From Kamptonema sp. UHCC 0994 (GTDB lineage Bacteria > Cyanobacteriota > Cyanobacteriia > Cyanobacteriales > Microcoleaceae): a stretch of DNA of 64,000 nt. The translations under genes were made by a program, and so were the position numbers. Of the stretch, positions 31,175-41,403 are shown one piece after another. The notes beneath the pieces are model-generated. The model was not told the origin of the DNA. It made no database searches and saw only the letters and a list, made by a program, of their open reading frames with translations. Positions within the stretch are counted from its first letter, which is position 1. Every line of letters begins with the position of its first letter. The stretch lies in the NCBI RefSeq assembly GCF_029167235.1, contig NZ_JARFTR010000065.1:1-64000 (forward strand), read 5' to 3'.

Positions 31175-34100
31175 TGTACTTTACCTAATAAGTCCCGATC
31201 TAGAAAACCACTCCGAATCAAATACGAGAAATAAGTACTAAACAATTGCCTATCTACAGGCGGACAAGCGATCGAAGTTCCTGCGAGTCCAGTTAGCGTA
31301 TTTTCGCAGTCAAAATGTTGCGCTGCTAAGTTAGATATTGGCTTTGGCGACTCAGTTTGATTGGTGTTACCAGATGCCGATTGAGTAAAAATTGGCACAA
31401 GAGGAGTCAATGCGTTTTCTTGCGATCTCCCAGCCGCATCGAGGAGTTTTGCTCGCCAAATATCATAGGGAATTGGTTCTAGCGGGTAGCCAAAAGAATG
31501 AATCCAGTTGATAATTTCACTCCAATGAGCAGGGTGTGAATTAACTAAGTGAAACACCTTTCCTAGAGATTCTTTTTGCCTTGATAAATGAACGATTGCT
31601 TGGCTAGTATAGTCCACAGGAATTAGATTCACCATCGAGTTACGATCGGGAACGCTTTTGAGTTGGATACAGCCTCGAATCGTTCTGAAGGTATGATCGT
31701 CTGGATTGCAAACTCCCGTTTTACTGTCTCCTGATATGCGTCCCGGTCTGTAAATAGTAATCGGAAAACCGCGATCGCGAGCAATTGTTACTAACTTTTC
31801 GGCAACCCATTTACTTTGAGTATAGCCACTGGATAGCGCGTCGGCGCTCGGCAAGCTATCCTGTTCTTTAATGACTTTAACCTCAGAACTATCAACGGAT
31901 TCAATAACGCCAGTCGTCGATCCAACCACACCAATTGTGGAAATGAAATGTACGGGCTTTAGTTTAATTTGACTAGCCAACCTTAAAACTTCTTGAGTAC
32001 CCAAAACATTAGCTGCTTTGAGCGCAGCGTATGGATAAGTAAAGTTAACCAGCGCACCATTGTGGTAGATAGCATCTATCTTACTAGCAAGCGATCCAAA
32101 CTCTTCCTCAGAAAGCCCTAAAAGAGGCATTGACAAATCTCCTAAAACTGGAATAATTCTACTGTTAAAATATTCATTCCAAAGTAAATAAGATGCAAGG
32201 CTATTTTGCAGCTTTTTCTTGCCTGAGTAAAGATTAGGCGATCGCACTAAGCAGTAAATATTAGCCTCAGTTTTTTGCAAAAGTTCATCGAGCAAAAAAG
32301 CACCTAAAAATCCTGTTGCCCCTGTCAAGAAAATAGCCTTTTCTGAAATAGATAAATCGTAGGTAGCAGCATTAGGATTAATTTCTGGATCTAAGCAAGC
32401 TTCAGCATTTAGATCGAAAGTTTCCACACCAATTTTAACAGGAGATATTTTTGTTACCAAGCTAGTATCAATGCTTTCAGCTAAACCAGCAATAGTAGGC
32501 TTTTCAAATAAGCTCCGCAAAGGTAAATCCACCTGAAAAGTGCCTCGTACTAGGGCAAGAAGTTGAGTTATTAGCAATGAATGACCTCCCAATTCAAAGA
32601 AGTTATCATGAATCCCTACTTGTTCGAGATTGAGAACTTTTCTCCAAATCTCAGCCAATTTTTCCTCGACTGGGGTACGCGCAGCTACATAGATAGCTTC
32701 CAGTTCCGGGCGAGATCGATCGGGGGTTGGTAGTGACTGACGATCTACCTTTCCATTGGGAGTCAGGGGCAGAGATTTTAACATTATAAAAGCTGAAGGG
32801 AGCATATATTCAGGTAGCTTTTCTTTTAGAAAGAATCGCAGTTCTTTGGCATCTAATGCTGCTTTTTTACTAGGGACGACATAGGCGATTAAGCGCTTGT
32901 TTCCTGGCTCTTTTTCCCAAACTGAAACCGTAGACTGCCACACTCCCGGATGTTGACTTAGCAACGTTTCAATTTCTCCCATTTCAATCCGAAAACCTCG
33001 AATTTTTACCTGATTATCAGTGCGTCCTAAAAACTCAATGTTTCCATCCGGTAAATAGCAAGCTAAATCACCAGTTTTGTATAGCTTTGTTCCGCTAATA
33101 AAAGGGTTATTAATAAAACGCTCTGCTTGTTCTTCGAGCCGATTTAAATAACCCCTAGTTAACCCCGCTCCGCCGATATATAATTCTCCCGGTACACCTA
33201 TAGGCACAGGTTGCAATTGTTCATCTAATACGTAGATTTGTGTATTAGGTAGCGGTTTTCCGAGAGGTACTGTCTTAGAAAGAGACGCTGAACTTTTAAC
33301 TAGATAAGTGAGTACGCCTACAGTTGTTTCTGTAGGGCCATAATGATTGAAAATTCGGCAATTAGGCGCTTGCTGATGGATAGTTTTAATTAAGTCCCAA
33401 GTGGTAGCTTCACCACCAAGAATCAAGTGAGTGTGGGGGAGGATTGACTGAGTTGGGGAAGATGCTAAAAGAGCGGCGAGGTGAGAGGGAACAATCTTGA
33501 GACAGTCAATCGGATGGCGGTTAAAGTAATCTGCTAGCGCCACTGGGTCAGAGGCCCGCTCCTGTGATATGATATGCAAGCATCCACCCGTACATAAAGC
33601 TGGGAAAATTACAGTGTTTCCCAAGTCAGCGGCGAAGGTAGAAACAGTAGCGAAACTGTTAGCAATTCGCAAGTCTAATCTGTCTAAAATACCGTACAAG
33701 TAATTGAGTAGTTGGCGATGTTCAACCGCGACACCTTTCGGTGTGCCTGTAGAGCCAGAGGTAAACAGTAAATAAACTAAGTTTTCGCATTTTACCTTAC
33801 TAGCTGGACTGGTATTACTTTCTCGATTAATTATTTCCCAATCTGCATCTAAGCATACTACTTTTGCAGGGCAATTTTGTAGTATTTTAACAAGCGAATG
33901 TTGTGTTAAAAGTATTGATATCTGAGCATCTTCTAACCGACTTGCTAAACTTTCTGCTGGTAATGCTGGATCTATAGGCAGATAAGCTCCACCTGATTTT
34001 ATAATACCCAGTAAGGCGATGATGATATCGAGCGATCGCTCTGCATATATCCCCACCAGCATCTCTGGCACAACACCTAATTTTTGTAGGTAATGAGCTA

Positions 34101-35586
34101 GTTTATTGGCGCGTGCATTAAGTTCAGCATAGGTCAACTTTTGGTCTTCAAACACGACAGCAATCTTGTCTGGCGTTTGTTGTACTTGTTCCTCAAAAAG
34201 TTGGTGGATGCACTTATCTTGCGGGTAATTAGTCCGAGTATTGTTAAACTCTACAAGTAGTTGATGGCGATTTTTAGGACTCAAAATCTCTAATTCACTG
34301 ACTTTAGCTTCTGGGTTACTAACAGCACTTTCTACTAAAGTCTGAAAGTGTTCTGCTAAGCGTTTGATATCTGCTATCGAGAATAAGTTAGCATTGTAGT
34401 AAAACTCTGCAATCGTAAATTGTTCTCTTTGCAAGCAGGTTAGCTTAACTTTGAATGGCTCAAAACAGGCGTATTGTTTGTAAAGTGAAAACACAATACC
34501 GCCAGCTTTATATTTATTAGCACATTCTTCAAACTCAAAACTAATTGGGAAGTTAACATCACTGAAAGTTTTTTCTTTTTCTTCTTCTCCGACAAAATAT
34601 TCTTGCCATTTGCAGTTATTGCCGATAGTTTCGCTAATTTTCCCCAAGATTTTACTGAATTTAAAATCTTGCTCAAAAGAACAACGCACAGGCAGGAATT
34701 TAGCAAGCAATCCCAGCATCTCATGCAGTTCTTCATATTTTCTGCCATTACAGACAGTACCAATGATAATATCTGACTGTTTTGTGAGTCGCCAGATTAA
34801 AGTCTGCCAACAAGCTAACAAAAACTCAGAAATTGTGGTATTATGTAAATTTGCGATCGCTTCTATATTTGCAACTACATCTCGCTCAATCTTCAAACCA
34901 AAAACATTAGGTTCAAAGATGATTTGAGCATTTAGCTTGCTCTCAAAAGGAACGGTCAGTGGTGGAAAATTGCTGATATCTTGCTGACTCCAATAATCTT
35001 TTCCAAGCTCTGCATCTTCTCCCTCTAGTAATTCATTCTGCCATTCGGAGAATTGGACATATTGTATCGGTTCCTCAAATAACTCTTTGCCTTCTAAGCA
35101 ATTAGCATAGGCATTACCGATTTGCTGAAATAAATTCTTGAGCGTCCAACTATCTGCACAAAGTGATGGCAGAGTCACTAGCAAAATATGCTTGTTAGCT
35201 GATAAACAAATTAGGGTTAAACGCAACAGGGAGCCTGTGTCAAAGTTGAAGATAAAATGCCTTTCTTCCTGAAATAATTCTTCAATTCTGGTTGATTGTT
35301 CGTTTGACGATAGATGGTTTAGATTAACCTCCTGCCATGAGACATTAATGCACTCAGTTACTACTTGAAGAGGAATTTTGATTCCAGGTCGTTTATGAAA
35401 AATTGTGCGGAATATTTCATGCAGGTTAACAACTTTCTCTAAAGCTGTTTTTAGGACTGCGATATTGAGTGAACCTTCAAGCAGGATAGCAGACTGAGCG
35501 CGATAAGCACAACTCTCTTTCTGTAATAGCAAAAGACGCTTTTGCTGGGGTGAAATCCGAAATCCTTCGACAATTTGGTTTTGCAT
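31171..35586 (-). CDS. NRPS: interface-A(Asp)-PCP-reductase
   Basis: A 1471-aa termination module. Residues 1-440 are a condensation-family domain lacking HHxxxDG (LPSLCADS in its place); this matches the 'interface' domains that recruit beta-hydroxylases. The A domain (about 455-960; FTSGSTGTPKG near 613, HYGPTETT, NGKVDR) gives by hand alignment with GrsA the pocket D-L-T-K-I-G-H-V-G-K, an aspartate signature. The PCP serine is in GGHSL (about 1000). The reductase domain from about 1085 has TGATGFLG and YTQSK, so release would give an aldehyde or alcohol rather than an acid. The preceding gene ends with C-TauD, which completes this module. Confidence 0.88.
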   Translation of the reverse strand: MQNQIVEGFRISPQQKRLLLLQKESCAYRAQSAILLEGSLNIAVLKTALEKVVNLHEIFRTIFHKRPGIKIPLQVVTECINVSWQEVNLNHLSSNEQSTRIEELFQEERHFIFNFDTGSLLRLTLICLSANKHILLVTLPSLCADSWTLKNLFQQIGNAYANCLEGKELFEEPIQYVQFSEWQNELLEGEDAELGKDYWSQQDISNFPPLTVPFESKLNAQIIFEPNVFGLKIERDVVANIEAIANLHNTTISEFLLACWQTLIWRLTKQSDIIIGTVCNGRKYEELHEMLGLLAKFLPVRCSFEQDFKFSKILGKISETIGNNCKWQEYFVGEEEKEKTFSDVNFPISFEFEECANKYKAGGIVFSLYKQYACFEPFKVKLTCLQREQFTIAEFYYNANLFSIADIKRLAEHFQTLVESAVSNPEAKVSELEILSPKNRHQLLVEFNNTRTNYPQDKCIHQLFEEQVQQTPDKIAVVFEDQKLTYAELNARANKLAHYLQKLGVVPEMLVGIYAERSLDIIIALLGIIKSGGAYLPIDPALPAESLASRLEDAQISILLTQHSLVKILQNCPAKVVCLDADWEIINRESNTSPASKVKCENLVYLLFTSGSTGTPKGVAVEHRQLLNYLYGILDRLDLRIANSFATVSTFAADLGNTVIFPALCTGGCLHIISQERASDPVALADYFNRHPIDCLKIVPSHLAALLASSPTQSILPHTHLILGGEATTWDLIKTIHQQAPNCRIFNHYGPTETTVGVLTYLVKSSASLSKTVPLGKPLPNTQIYVLDEQLQPVPIGVPGELYIGGAGLTRGYLNRLEEQAERFINNPFISGTKLYKTGDLACYLPDGNIEFLGRTDNQVKIRGFRIEMGEIETLLSQHPGVWQSTVSVWEKEPGNKRLIAYVVPSKKAALDAKELRFFLKEKLPEYMLPSAFIMLKSLPLTPNGKVDRQSLPTPDRSRPELEAIYVAARTPVEEKLAEIWRKVLNLEQVGIHDNFFELGGHSLLITQLLALVRGTFQVDLPLRSLFEKPTIAGLAESIDTSLVTKISPVKIGVETFDLNAEACLDPEINPNAATYDLSISEKAIFLTGATGFLGAFLLDELLQKTEANIYCLVRSPNLYSGKKKLQNSLASYLLWNEYFNSRIIPVLGDLSMPLLGLSEEEFGSLASKIDAIYHNGALVNFTYPYAALKAANVLGTQEVLRLASQIKLKPVHFISTIGVVGSTTGVIESVDSSEVKVIKEQDSLPSADALSSGYTQSKWVAEKLVTIARDRGFPITIYRPGRISGDSKTGVCNPDDHTFRTIRGCIQLKSVPDRNSMVNLIPVDYTSQAIVHLSRQKESLGKVFHLVNSHPAHWSEIINWIHSFGYPLEPIPYDIWRAKLLDAAGRSQENALTPLVPIFTQSASGNTNQTESPKPISNLAAQHFDCENTLTGLAGTSIACPPVDRQLFSTYFSYLIRSGFLDRDLLGKVQ

Positions 35587-35662
35587 TGTTACTTGTTTGA
35601 TTTTATAGAATGTACGGAATTATTGAATAGAAAAAAGAAGGTGACAGATTGGCGTTTCTTTG

Positions 35663-35711
35663 AATCCGCGAAGGCGGACTTTGTTTGCTTAGCCGCGATT
35701 TCTAATCGCCA
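35663..35711. repeat. Dispersed double-hairpin element, copy 2
   Basis: ATCCGCGAAGGCGGACTTTG continues through TTTGCTTAG and GCGATTTCTAATCGC. It matches 9045-9092 and sits in the 168-nt gap between two NRPS genes of one operon. Confidence 0.7.
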
Positions 35712-35754
35712 GGTAAAATTGATGTTGGTAGTAGCTAGTTTTTTATCTTTAAAA

Positions 35755-38700
35755 CTAGCTGTTTTTGCTGCCAATCATTTCTCCCATTGCTACTAAAATT
35801 TTGCGATCGCCTACGTAAGGATTCCGACCGTGTGCTGCTAACATATTGTCGAGCATTAGCACATCTCCTTGCTGCCAAGGAAAACTAATTTTAGCTTGCT
35901 CATAAACTGCTCCCACTTCTTCCATGACAGAATCTTCAATAGGAGAACCATCTCCGTAATAAACATTACGTGGTAGATTTTCCTCACCAAATACTGACAG
36001 CATTGATTCGCGGATATCTAAATCTAGACAGGAGATGTGGTGTAACTGAAGCTGATTAAAAAACACCCATTCTCCAGTTTTAGGATGTTTAGCGATCGCT
36101 GGTCGTAATTTGCGAGTTTTTAAGCTATTATCTCCCCGCCACTCGAAATCAATATCTGCTTGTCGGCAATAATCTTCAAGAACTTTTGTATCAGTGGTGC
36201 GAAAGAACTCTTGCCAACTAACATCTAAACCTTCAGTGTAGTTGCGGACATACATTAATTGCTTTTGCTCGAATTTTTCTCGCAATTTTGGATCGAGAAT
36301 TTGGTACATTTGCCGACAGTCAATAATTGGTGTTTCTCCGCCTTCTTGAGCAGGTTGTACGCAGAAAAACCAAATTTTTAGCGGCCATCGGTGTAAATGA
36401 GAACTTTCATTATGAAACAAGATCGCGCGATCGGATGGGTAAGGAGTAGAACCGTAAACTTTACCACTAGCAACTTGCCGAGGTAAATCGCCATACTCGG
36501 TAAACAACTGTGGACAAATCGCTAAGGCAAGATTTTCAAAGTCCACTACTGAGTTAAGATTAAAGCCTCGAAACAGAATTGCTCCGTGTTTTAACAAGTT
36601 TGTTTCGATAACTTCCCGATCGCTTTTTGCCCAGTCAGCTAAGTCAAGTTGAGCAACATTAGGTTGGATAACTAAGGGAAATGTTTGCTCTGGATTGAGG
36701 TAATCTGTTTTGATTAATTGTCCTTGAGGTAAACTTGTAGCTTTGGGTTTGGCGTGAATAAATTTTTTGAACTTACTCTCCTCGCGTTTAACTGCTTCCG
36801 CAAGTTGTTTTTCCTTTTCAGTGTTCATCGGCATTTCCAGCGTATTGATTCCCGCGTCAGGCTGCCCTACAATGCTATTAAGCAGCGCCTCTAAATCATT
36901 TGACAAGTTCGCAATCGCTTGAGGGTGGAAAATATCGGAATTATACTTCCATTTACCGAAAATTCCTTGCTTGGTTTCTTCCATAAATAAAACTAAATCA
37001 AACTTCGCCTTTCCGGTATCAAACTCCAAGGGAGTCAGAGTTAAATCGGAAAATTTCCAAGCAGGCATCGGGGCATTTTGGAGGACAAATAACACCTGAA
37101 ATAGAGGTGTTGTACTCGCACTGCGATCCGGCTGCAAAGCTTCTACTAATTTGGCGAAGGGTAAGTCTTGATGAGCATAAGCATCTAACGCAACTTGGCG
37201 CACTCGTCGCAACAATTCCCGAAAACTAGGGTTGCCAGACAAGTTGGTACGCAAAACTAAGAGGTTGACAAAAAAACCGATTAAAGATTCAGTTTCAGTT
37301 CGGTTGCGATTAGCAACATCCGTCCCAACTACAATATCATCTTGATTTGTGTAGCGGTACAATAGGGTCTGAAAAGCAGCCAGTAGTGTCATAAACAAGG
37401 TGACTTCCTCTTGTCGGGTCAAGGCTTTGATTTTTTCAGATAAGTTGGCGGGCAATACAAAGAAATCGCTTGTATTTTTCTCTGGTAATATTGGTAATTT
37501 TGCCGCTACTTTTTTGAGATTAAAAACTGGAGGAGCGCCGACTAACTGTTGCTGCCAATAAGATAACTGAGTTTGCAATACTTCTCCCTGTAACCATCGG
37601 TGCTGCCAGTCGGCAAAGTCGGCGTACTGAATTGGGAGTTCGGGCAATGGCGAAGGTTTATTGTTAGAAAAGGCTTCATAAAGCGTCGCTATTTCTCGGA
37701 GGAGTACGCCAGCAGACCAACCATCAAAAATAATGTGGTGCATTGCGAACAGTATCACGTATTCGGCTGGGCTTAATTGCAGCAATTTTGCTCGCAATAG
37801 TGGGCCTTGAGCTAAGTCAAAAGGCTGTTGAGCTTCAACTTCTGCTAGTCGTAAAACTTCAGTATTTCGATCTGTTTCCGGGAACTCTTGCAAGTCCAGC
37901 ACAGGTAAATTTAAGGTCAAAGTTGGGGCAATAATGGCGATGGGTTTGCCATCTATGGCTGTAAAGGTAGTTCGCAAGATTTCGTGACGCTGCACGATTT
38001 CGTTGAGAGATTGTAAGAGTACCGCCACGCTGAGATTGCCAACAATCCGCACCGCCGCAGGAATGTTGTAAGCGGCGCTGTTTGGCTCTAATCGATCCAA
38101 AAACCACAGCCGTTGTTGAGCAAAGGAGAGGGGTAGATGGCGATCGCGTGCAACCGGTTCAATCGGCAGGATTTTCAAGCCAGCTTTTGCTTTCAGCGCC
38201 GTCTCAATGCGATCGCTCAACGAAGCAACAGTCGGCGACTCAAACAGCCAGCGCATCGCCACCTCCACCTGAAAAGCCGATCGCAGGCGGGAGATTACCT
38301 GAGTAGCCAGCAGTGAATGGCCGCCCAACTCGAAAAAGCTATCATATATTCCCAGTTGATCTAACCCTAAAATGTCAAGCCAGATGGCAGCTAACACTTC
38401 TTCTACAGGGGTGCGAGGCGCGACAAAAGCTTTTTCTAAATCAGGTCTAGCTGTATCCGGCGCTGGTAGAGCACGGCGGTCAACTTTGCCGTTGGGTGTC
38501 AAGGGTAAGGTTGCCAACATTACGAAAGCAGAGGGGATGGTGTAGTCTGGTAGTTTCTGTTTGATAAAGTTCCGCAGTTCAGTAATGGTAGGCGAACGTT
38601 TGTAGTCAGGGACGATGTAAGCAACTAAGCGCTTGTTGCCGGCTTCGTCTTCTCTCGCTAAAACTGCGATCGCATTTACTCCAGGATGTTGGTTCAAAAC

Positions 38701-41403
38701 TGCTTCAATTTCTGCCAACTCAATGCGGAATCCTCGGATTTTCACCTGATGGTCAAGCCGGCCAAGATATTCAATGTTACCGTCGGGTCTGTAGCGAACG
38801 AGATCGCCGGTTTTGTAGAGCACGGACACGGGGGCGGGCACGGGGGGGGCGGGCACGGGGGCACCGCCCCTACAAGGCGATCCTTTTGAATCAATCAAAG
38901 GGTTGGGAATGAATTTTTCAGCAGTTAGATCGGGACGGTTGAGGTAGCCTCTAGCTAGTCCCTCACCACCGATGTGCAGTTCGCCTGCAACACCGATGGG
39001 GACGGGTTGGAGATGGCGATCAAGAATATAAACTTGGGTATTAGCGATCGCGCGTCCAATCGAAATCGGTTTATCCTCAGAGTTAACTGGGTGAATCATC
39101 GACCAAATCGTAGTTTCTGTAGGGCCGTACAAATTCCACACAGCAGAGCCTTTTTGGTACAATTGACCAGCCAATTTCGGAGAGAGAGCTTCACCGCCAC
39201 AGAGGATTTTTAATTGTTTGTTACCTTGCCATCCAGCGTCATGCAACATCTGCCAAGTCGCCGGCGTTGCTTGCATAAATGTAGCGCCAGATTTAACCAG
39301 TTGTTCTGCTAAAAGAGTTCCTGAAGCAGCGACTTCCCGGCTGGCTACAACGGTGCAAGCGCCTGTAATAATTGGTAAGAAAAGTTCTAAGCCTGCAATG
39401 TCAAAAGACAAAGTAGTGACCGATAGAAGAATATCTCGCTCTGTCACTTCCAAAGAATGGCGCATCGAAGTGAGAAAGTTGACGACAGCGCGGTGCGGAA
39501 TTTGAACGCCTTTAGGCTTCCCAGTTGAACCGGAAGTATAGATTGTGTAAGCCAAGTGAGAAGAGTTGGTCTCGCTAATCGAGTTGAAATCGTTCTCACA
39601 AGCGATAGTTTCCCAGTCAGCGTCTAGATAGACGATCGCCAAATGTGAGATGGCAGTCAAATGATTCAATGCGGCTAAATGCTTCTGAGTCAGCAACACC
39701 TTAACTTGAGCGTCTTCTAGCATGAAAGCTAGGCGCTCTTGGGGATAGGCGGGATCTAAGGGAACGTAAGCACCGCCAGCTTTGAGAACAGCCAGCACTG
39801 CTACTAACATTGAGAGCGATCGCTCTAGGCAGATGGCAACAAGTAAATCGGGGCCAACGCCCAATTTTCGCAGGCGATACGCTAACTGATTCGATCGCCG
39901 ATTTAGTTCCTGATAGCTGAGGTGCGTATCCTCAAAGATTACCGCAGTCGCATCGGGCGATCGCTCCACCTGTTCCTCAAACAGTTGATGGATGCACCTA
40001 TCTTTTGGGTAATCTTTGTGAGTGTTATTCCATTCCACCAATAGTTGATGCAATTCTGCTGCTGTCAACAACGGCATCTCCGCTAAGCGCTGATTTTGAT
40101 TAGCCGCCATACCTTCGAGCACAGTCTGAAAATGCCCTAACATCCGAGCGATCGCAGCAGCATCAAAACGGCGGGTATCGTAAGCAATCTCCAGCTTTAA
40201 CTCCGAACCTGGCTCTACCAAAACCGTCAGCGGATAGTTCGTTTTTTCATAAGTCCGATAATTGCTAGCCCCAATGCTGGCGCTCAATTGCCATCTAGAA
40301 GCATCCATCGGATAGTTATTAAAGACCAGAATGCTCTCAAATAAAGGCTGACCGCTAGGAATCTCACTCACTTGATGGATTTGTACCAGCGTACTGTATT
40401 CGTACTGTCGCGCCTCCACTTGTTGAGATTGAAGTTGCTTCAACCAAGGCACAACAGAAAGATCGGGAAGCACTTGCACTCGCAGCGGTAGCGCATTCAG
40501 AAATAACCCCACCATAGATTCTACCCCCGCCAGTTCGGCCGGCCGGCCAGAGGTTGCCACTCCAAAAACAACATCTTCCTCACCGCTGTAGCGACTCAAA
40601 AGTAGCGCCCAAGCACCCTGGACGACGGCGTTTAAGGTAAGCTGATGCTGTCGCGCTAGGGATTGTAAGGCTGCTGTCGCAGTTGCCGACAGGGAGAGCC
40701 GCTGTTTATCATCTTCGCCCACCTTTGGCTGTAGGGGCGGTGCCCCCGTGCCCGCCCCCTCCGGCATCAGCGGCGTTGGCGCAGCGAATCCTTTGAGCTT
40801 TTGCCGCCAGAATATCTCAGTTTTAGAGAAGTCTTGCTCCTGCAACCAAGCAATATACTCTCTATAAGGTCGGGGTTGTTCCAAGTTTAAATCCCGATTT
40901 TGGGAGAAAACCTGATAGAAAGCGTGAACTTCTTTCCAAAGCAAAGACCAAGACCAGCCATCAAGTAGGATGTGATGGTGGCTGCGGACAAATTGATAGG
41001 TATCGTCAGCCAGCCGGATTAAGGCTAAACGCATTAGCGGTGCTTGGGAAAGTTCAAAACCCCGATCGCGATCGCTTTTCAAGAAAACTTCTAACCGCTG
41101 TTGTTGCTCGATCGCAGATAGTTTCCGCCAGTCTTCCTGGGCGATCGGCAAATTAACTTGTCGGTACACTACTTGATAGGGTCGATCGAGATCCTGCCAA
41201 TAAAAAGCAGTCCGCAAAATTGGATGCCGTTCCACAACTTTCTGCCAAGCACTCTTAAAGGCTGCGACATCAAGATTGCCTTGCAAAGTGCAGCTTAGCT
41301 GCTCGAAATACACCCCCGAATTTGGGGCAGCAAGCGTGTGGAAAAGCAGGCCGTGCTGCATCGGTGAAAGTTCGTAAATATCTTCAATATTTTCGCCGTT
41401 CAT
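35755..41403 (-). CDS. NRPS: C-A(Gly)-PCP-C-TauD hydroxylase fusion
   Basis: An 1882-aa protein. The first C domain has HHHILLDG (about residue 144). The A domain (GSTGKPKG near 627) reads D-I-L-Q-L-G-L-I-W-K by hand, the classic glycine signature. PCP is at GGHSL (about 1027). The second C domain has HHIIFDG (about 1224). After a charged linker comes a complete TauD/SyrP-like Fe(II)/2-oxoglutarate dioxygenase with HNE (about 1662) and AAHGR (about 1858). The dioxygenase closes the C-terminus, so it faces the interface-A(Asp)-PCP of the next protein, where it should beta-hydroxylate PCP-bound Asp. The A domain contains an in-frame copy of the G+C-rich repeat (38827-38873), and the first C domain another (40731-40758). 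The start overlaps the upstream PKS stop by one base. Confidence 0.9.
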   Translation of the reverse strand: MNGENIEDIYELSPMQHGLLFHTLAAPNSGVYFEQLSCTLQGNLDVAAFKSAWQKVVERHPILRTAFYWQDLDRPYQVVYRQVNLPIAQEDWRKLSAIEQQQRLEVFLKSDRDRGFELSQAPLMRLALIRLADDTYQFVRSHHHILLDGWSWSLLWKEVHAFYQVFSQNRDLNLEQPRPYREYIAWLQEQDFSKTEIFWRQKLKGFAAPTPLMPEGAGTGAPPLQPKVGEDDKQRLSLSATATAALQSLARQHQLTLNAVVQGAWALLLSRYSGEEDVVFGVATSGRPAELAGVESMVGLFLNALPLRVQVLPDLSVVPWLKQLQSQQVEARQYEYSTLVQIHQVSEIPSGQPLFESILVFNNYPMDASRWQLSASIGASNYRTYEKTNYPLTVLVEPGSELKLEIAYDTRRFDAAAIARMLGHFQTVLEGMAANQNQRLAEMPLLTAAELHQLLVEWNNTHKDYPKDRCIHQLFEEQVERSPDATAVIFEDTHLSYQELNRRSNQLAYRLRKLGVGPDLLVAICLERSLSMLVAVLAVLKAGGAYVPLDPAYPQERLAFMLEDAQVKVLLTQKHLAALNHLTAISHLAIVYLDADWETIACENDFNSISETNSSHLAYTIYTSGSTGKPKGVQIPHRAVVNFLTSMRHSLEVTERDILLSVTTLSFDIAGLELFLPIITGACTVVASREVAASGTLLAEQLVKSGATFMQATPATWQMLHDAGWQGNKQLKILCGGEALSPKLAGQLYQKGSAVWNLYGPTETTIWSMIHPVNSEDKPISIGRAIANTQVYILDRHLQPVPIGVAGELHIGGEGLARGYLNRPDLTAEKFIPNPLIDSKGSPCRGGAPVPAPPVPAPVSVLYKTGDLVRYRPDGNIEYLGRLDHQVKIRGFRIELAEIEAVLNQHPGVNAIAVLAREDEAGNKRLVAYIVPDYKRSPTITELRNFIKQKLPDYTIPSAFVMLATLPLTPNGKVDRRALPAPDTARPDLEKAFVAPRTPVEEVLAAIWLDILGLDQLGIYDSFFELGGHSLLATQVISRLRSAFQVEVAMRWLFESPTVASLSDRIETALKAKAGLKILPIEPVARDRHLPLSFAQQRLWFLDRLEPNSAAYNIPAAVRIVGNLSVAVLLQSLNEIVQRHEILRTTFTAIDGKPIAIIAPTLTLNLPVLDLQEFPETDRNTEVLRLAEVEAQQPFDLAQGPLLRAKLLQLSPAEYVILFAMHHIIFDGWSAGVLLREIATLYEAFSNNKPSPLPELPIQYADFADWQHRWLQGEVLQTQLSYWQQQLVGAPPVFNLKKVAAKLPILPEKNTSDFFVLPANLSEKIKALTRQEEVTLFMTLLAAFQTLLYRYTNQDDIVVGTDVANRNRTETESLIGFFVNLLVLRTNLSGNPSFRELLRRVRQVALDAYAHQDLPFAKLVEALQPDRSASTTPLFQVLFVLQNAPMPAWKFSDLTLTPLEFDTGKAKFDLVLFMEETKQGIFGKWKYNSDIFHPQAIANLSNDLEALLNSIVGQPDAGINTLEMPMNTEKEKQLAEAVKREESKFKKFIHAKPKATSLPQGQLIKTDYLNPEQTFPLVIQPNVAQLDLADWAKSDREVIETNLLKHGAILFRGFNLNSVVDFENLALAICPQLFTEYGDLPRQVASGKVYGSTPYPSDRAILFHNESSHLHRWPLKIWFFCVQPAQEGGETPIIDCRQMYQILDPKLREKFEQKQLMYVRNYTEGLDVSWQEFFRTTDTKVLEDYCRQADIDFEWRGDNSLKTRKLRPAIAKHPKTGEWVFFNQLQLHHISCLDLDIRESMLSVFGEENLPRNVYYGDGSPIEDSVMEEVGAVYEQAKISFPWQQGDVLMLDNMLAAHGRNPYVGDRKILVAMGEMIGSKNS
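38827..38873. repeat. G+C-rich repeat inside the A domain
   Basis: Tandem CGGGCACGGGGG units followed by CACCGCCCCTAC are translated as GGAPVPAPPVPAPV between A-domain cores. They are related to repeats at 40731-40758 and 21494-21520. Confidence 0.75.
40731..40758. repeat. G+C-rich repeat inside the first C domain
   Basis: GTAGGGGCGGTGCCCCCGTG followed by CCCGCCCC lies in frame and in the opposite orientation to the copy at 38827-38873. Confidence 0.75.
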
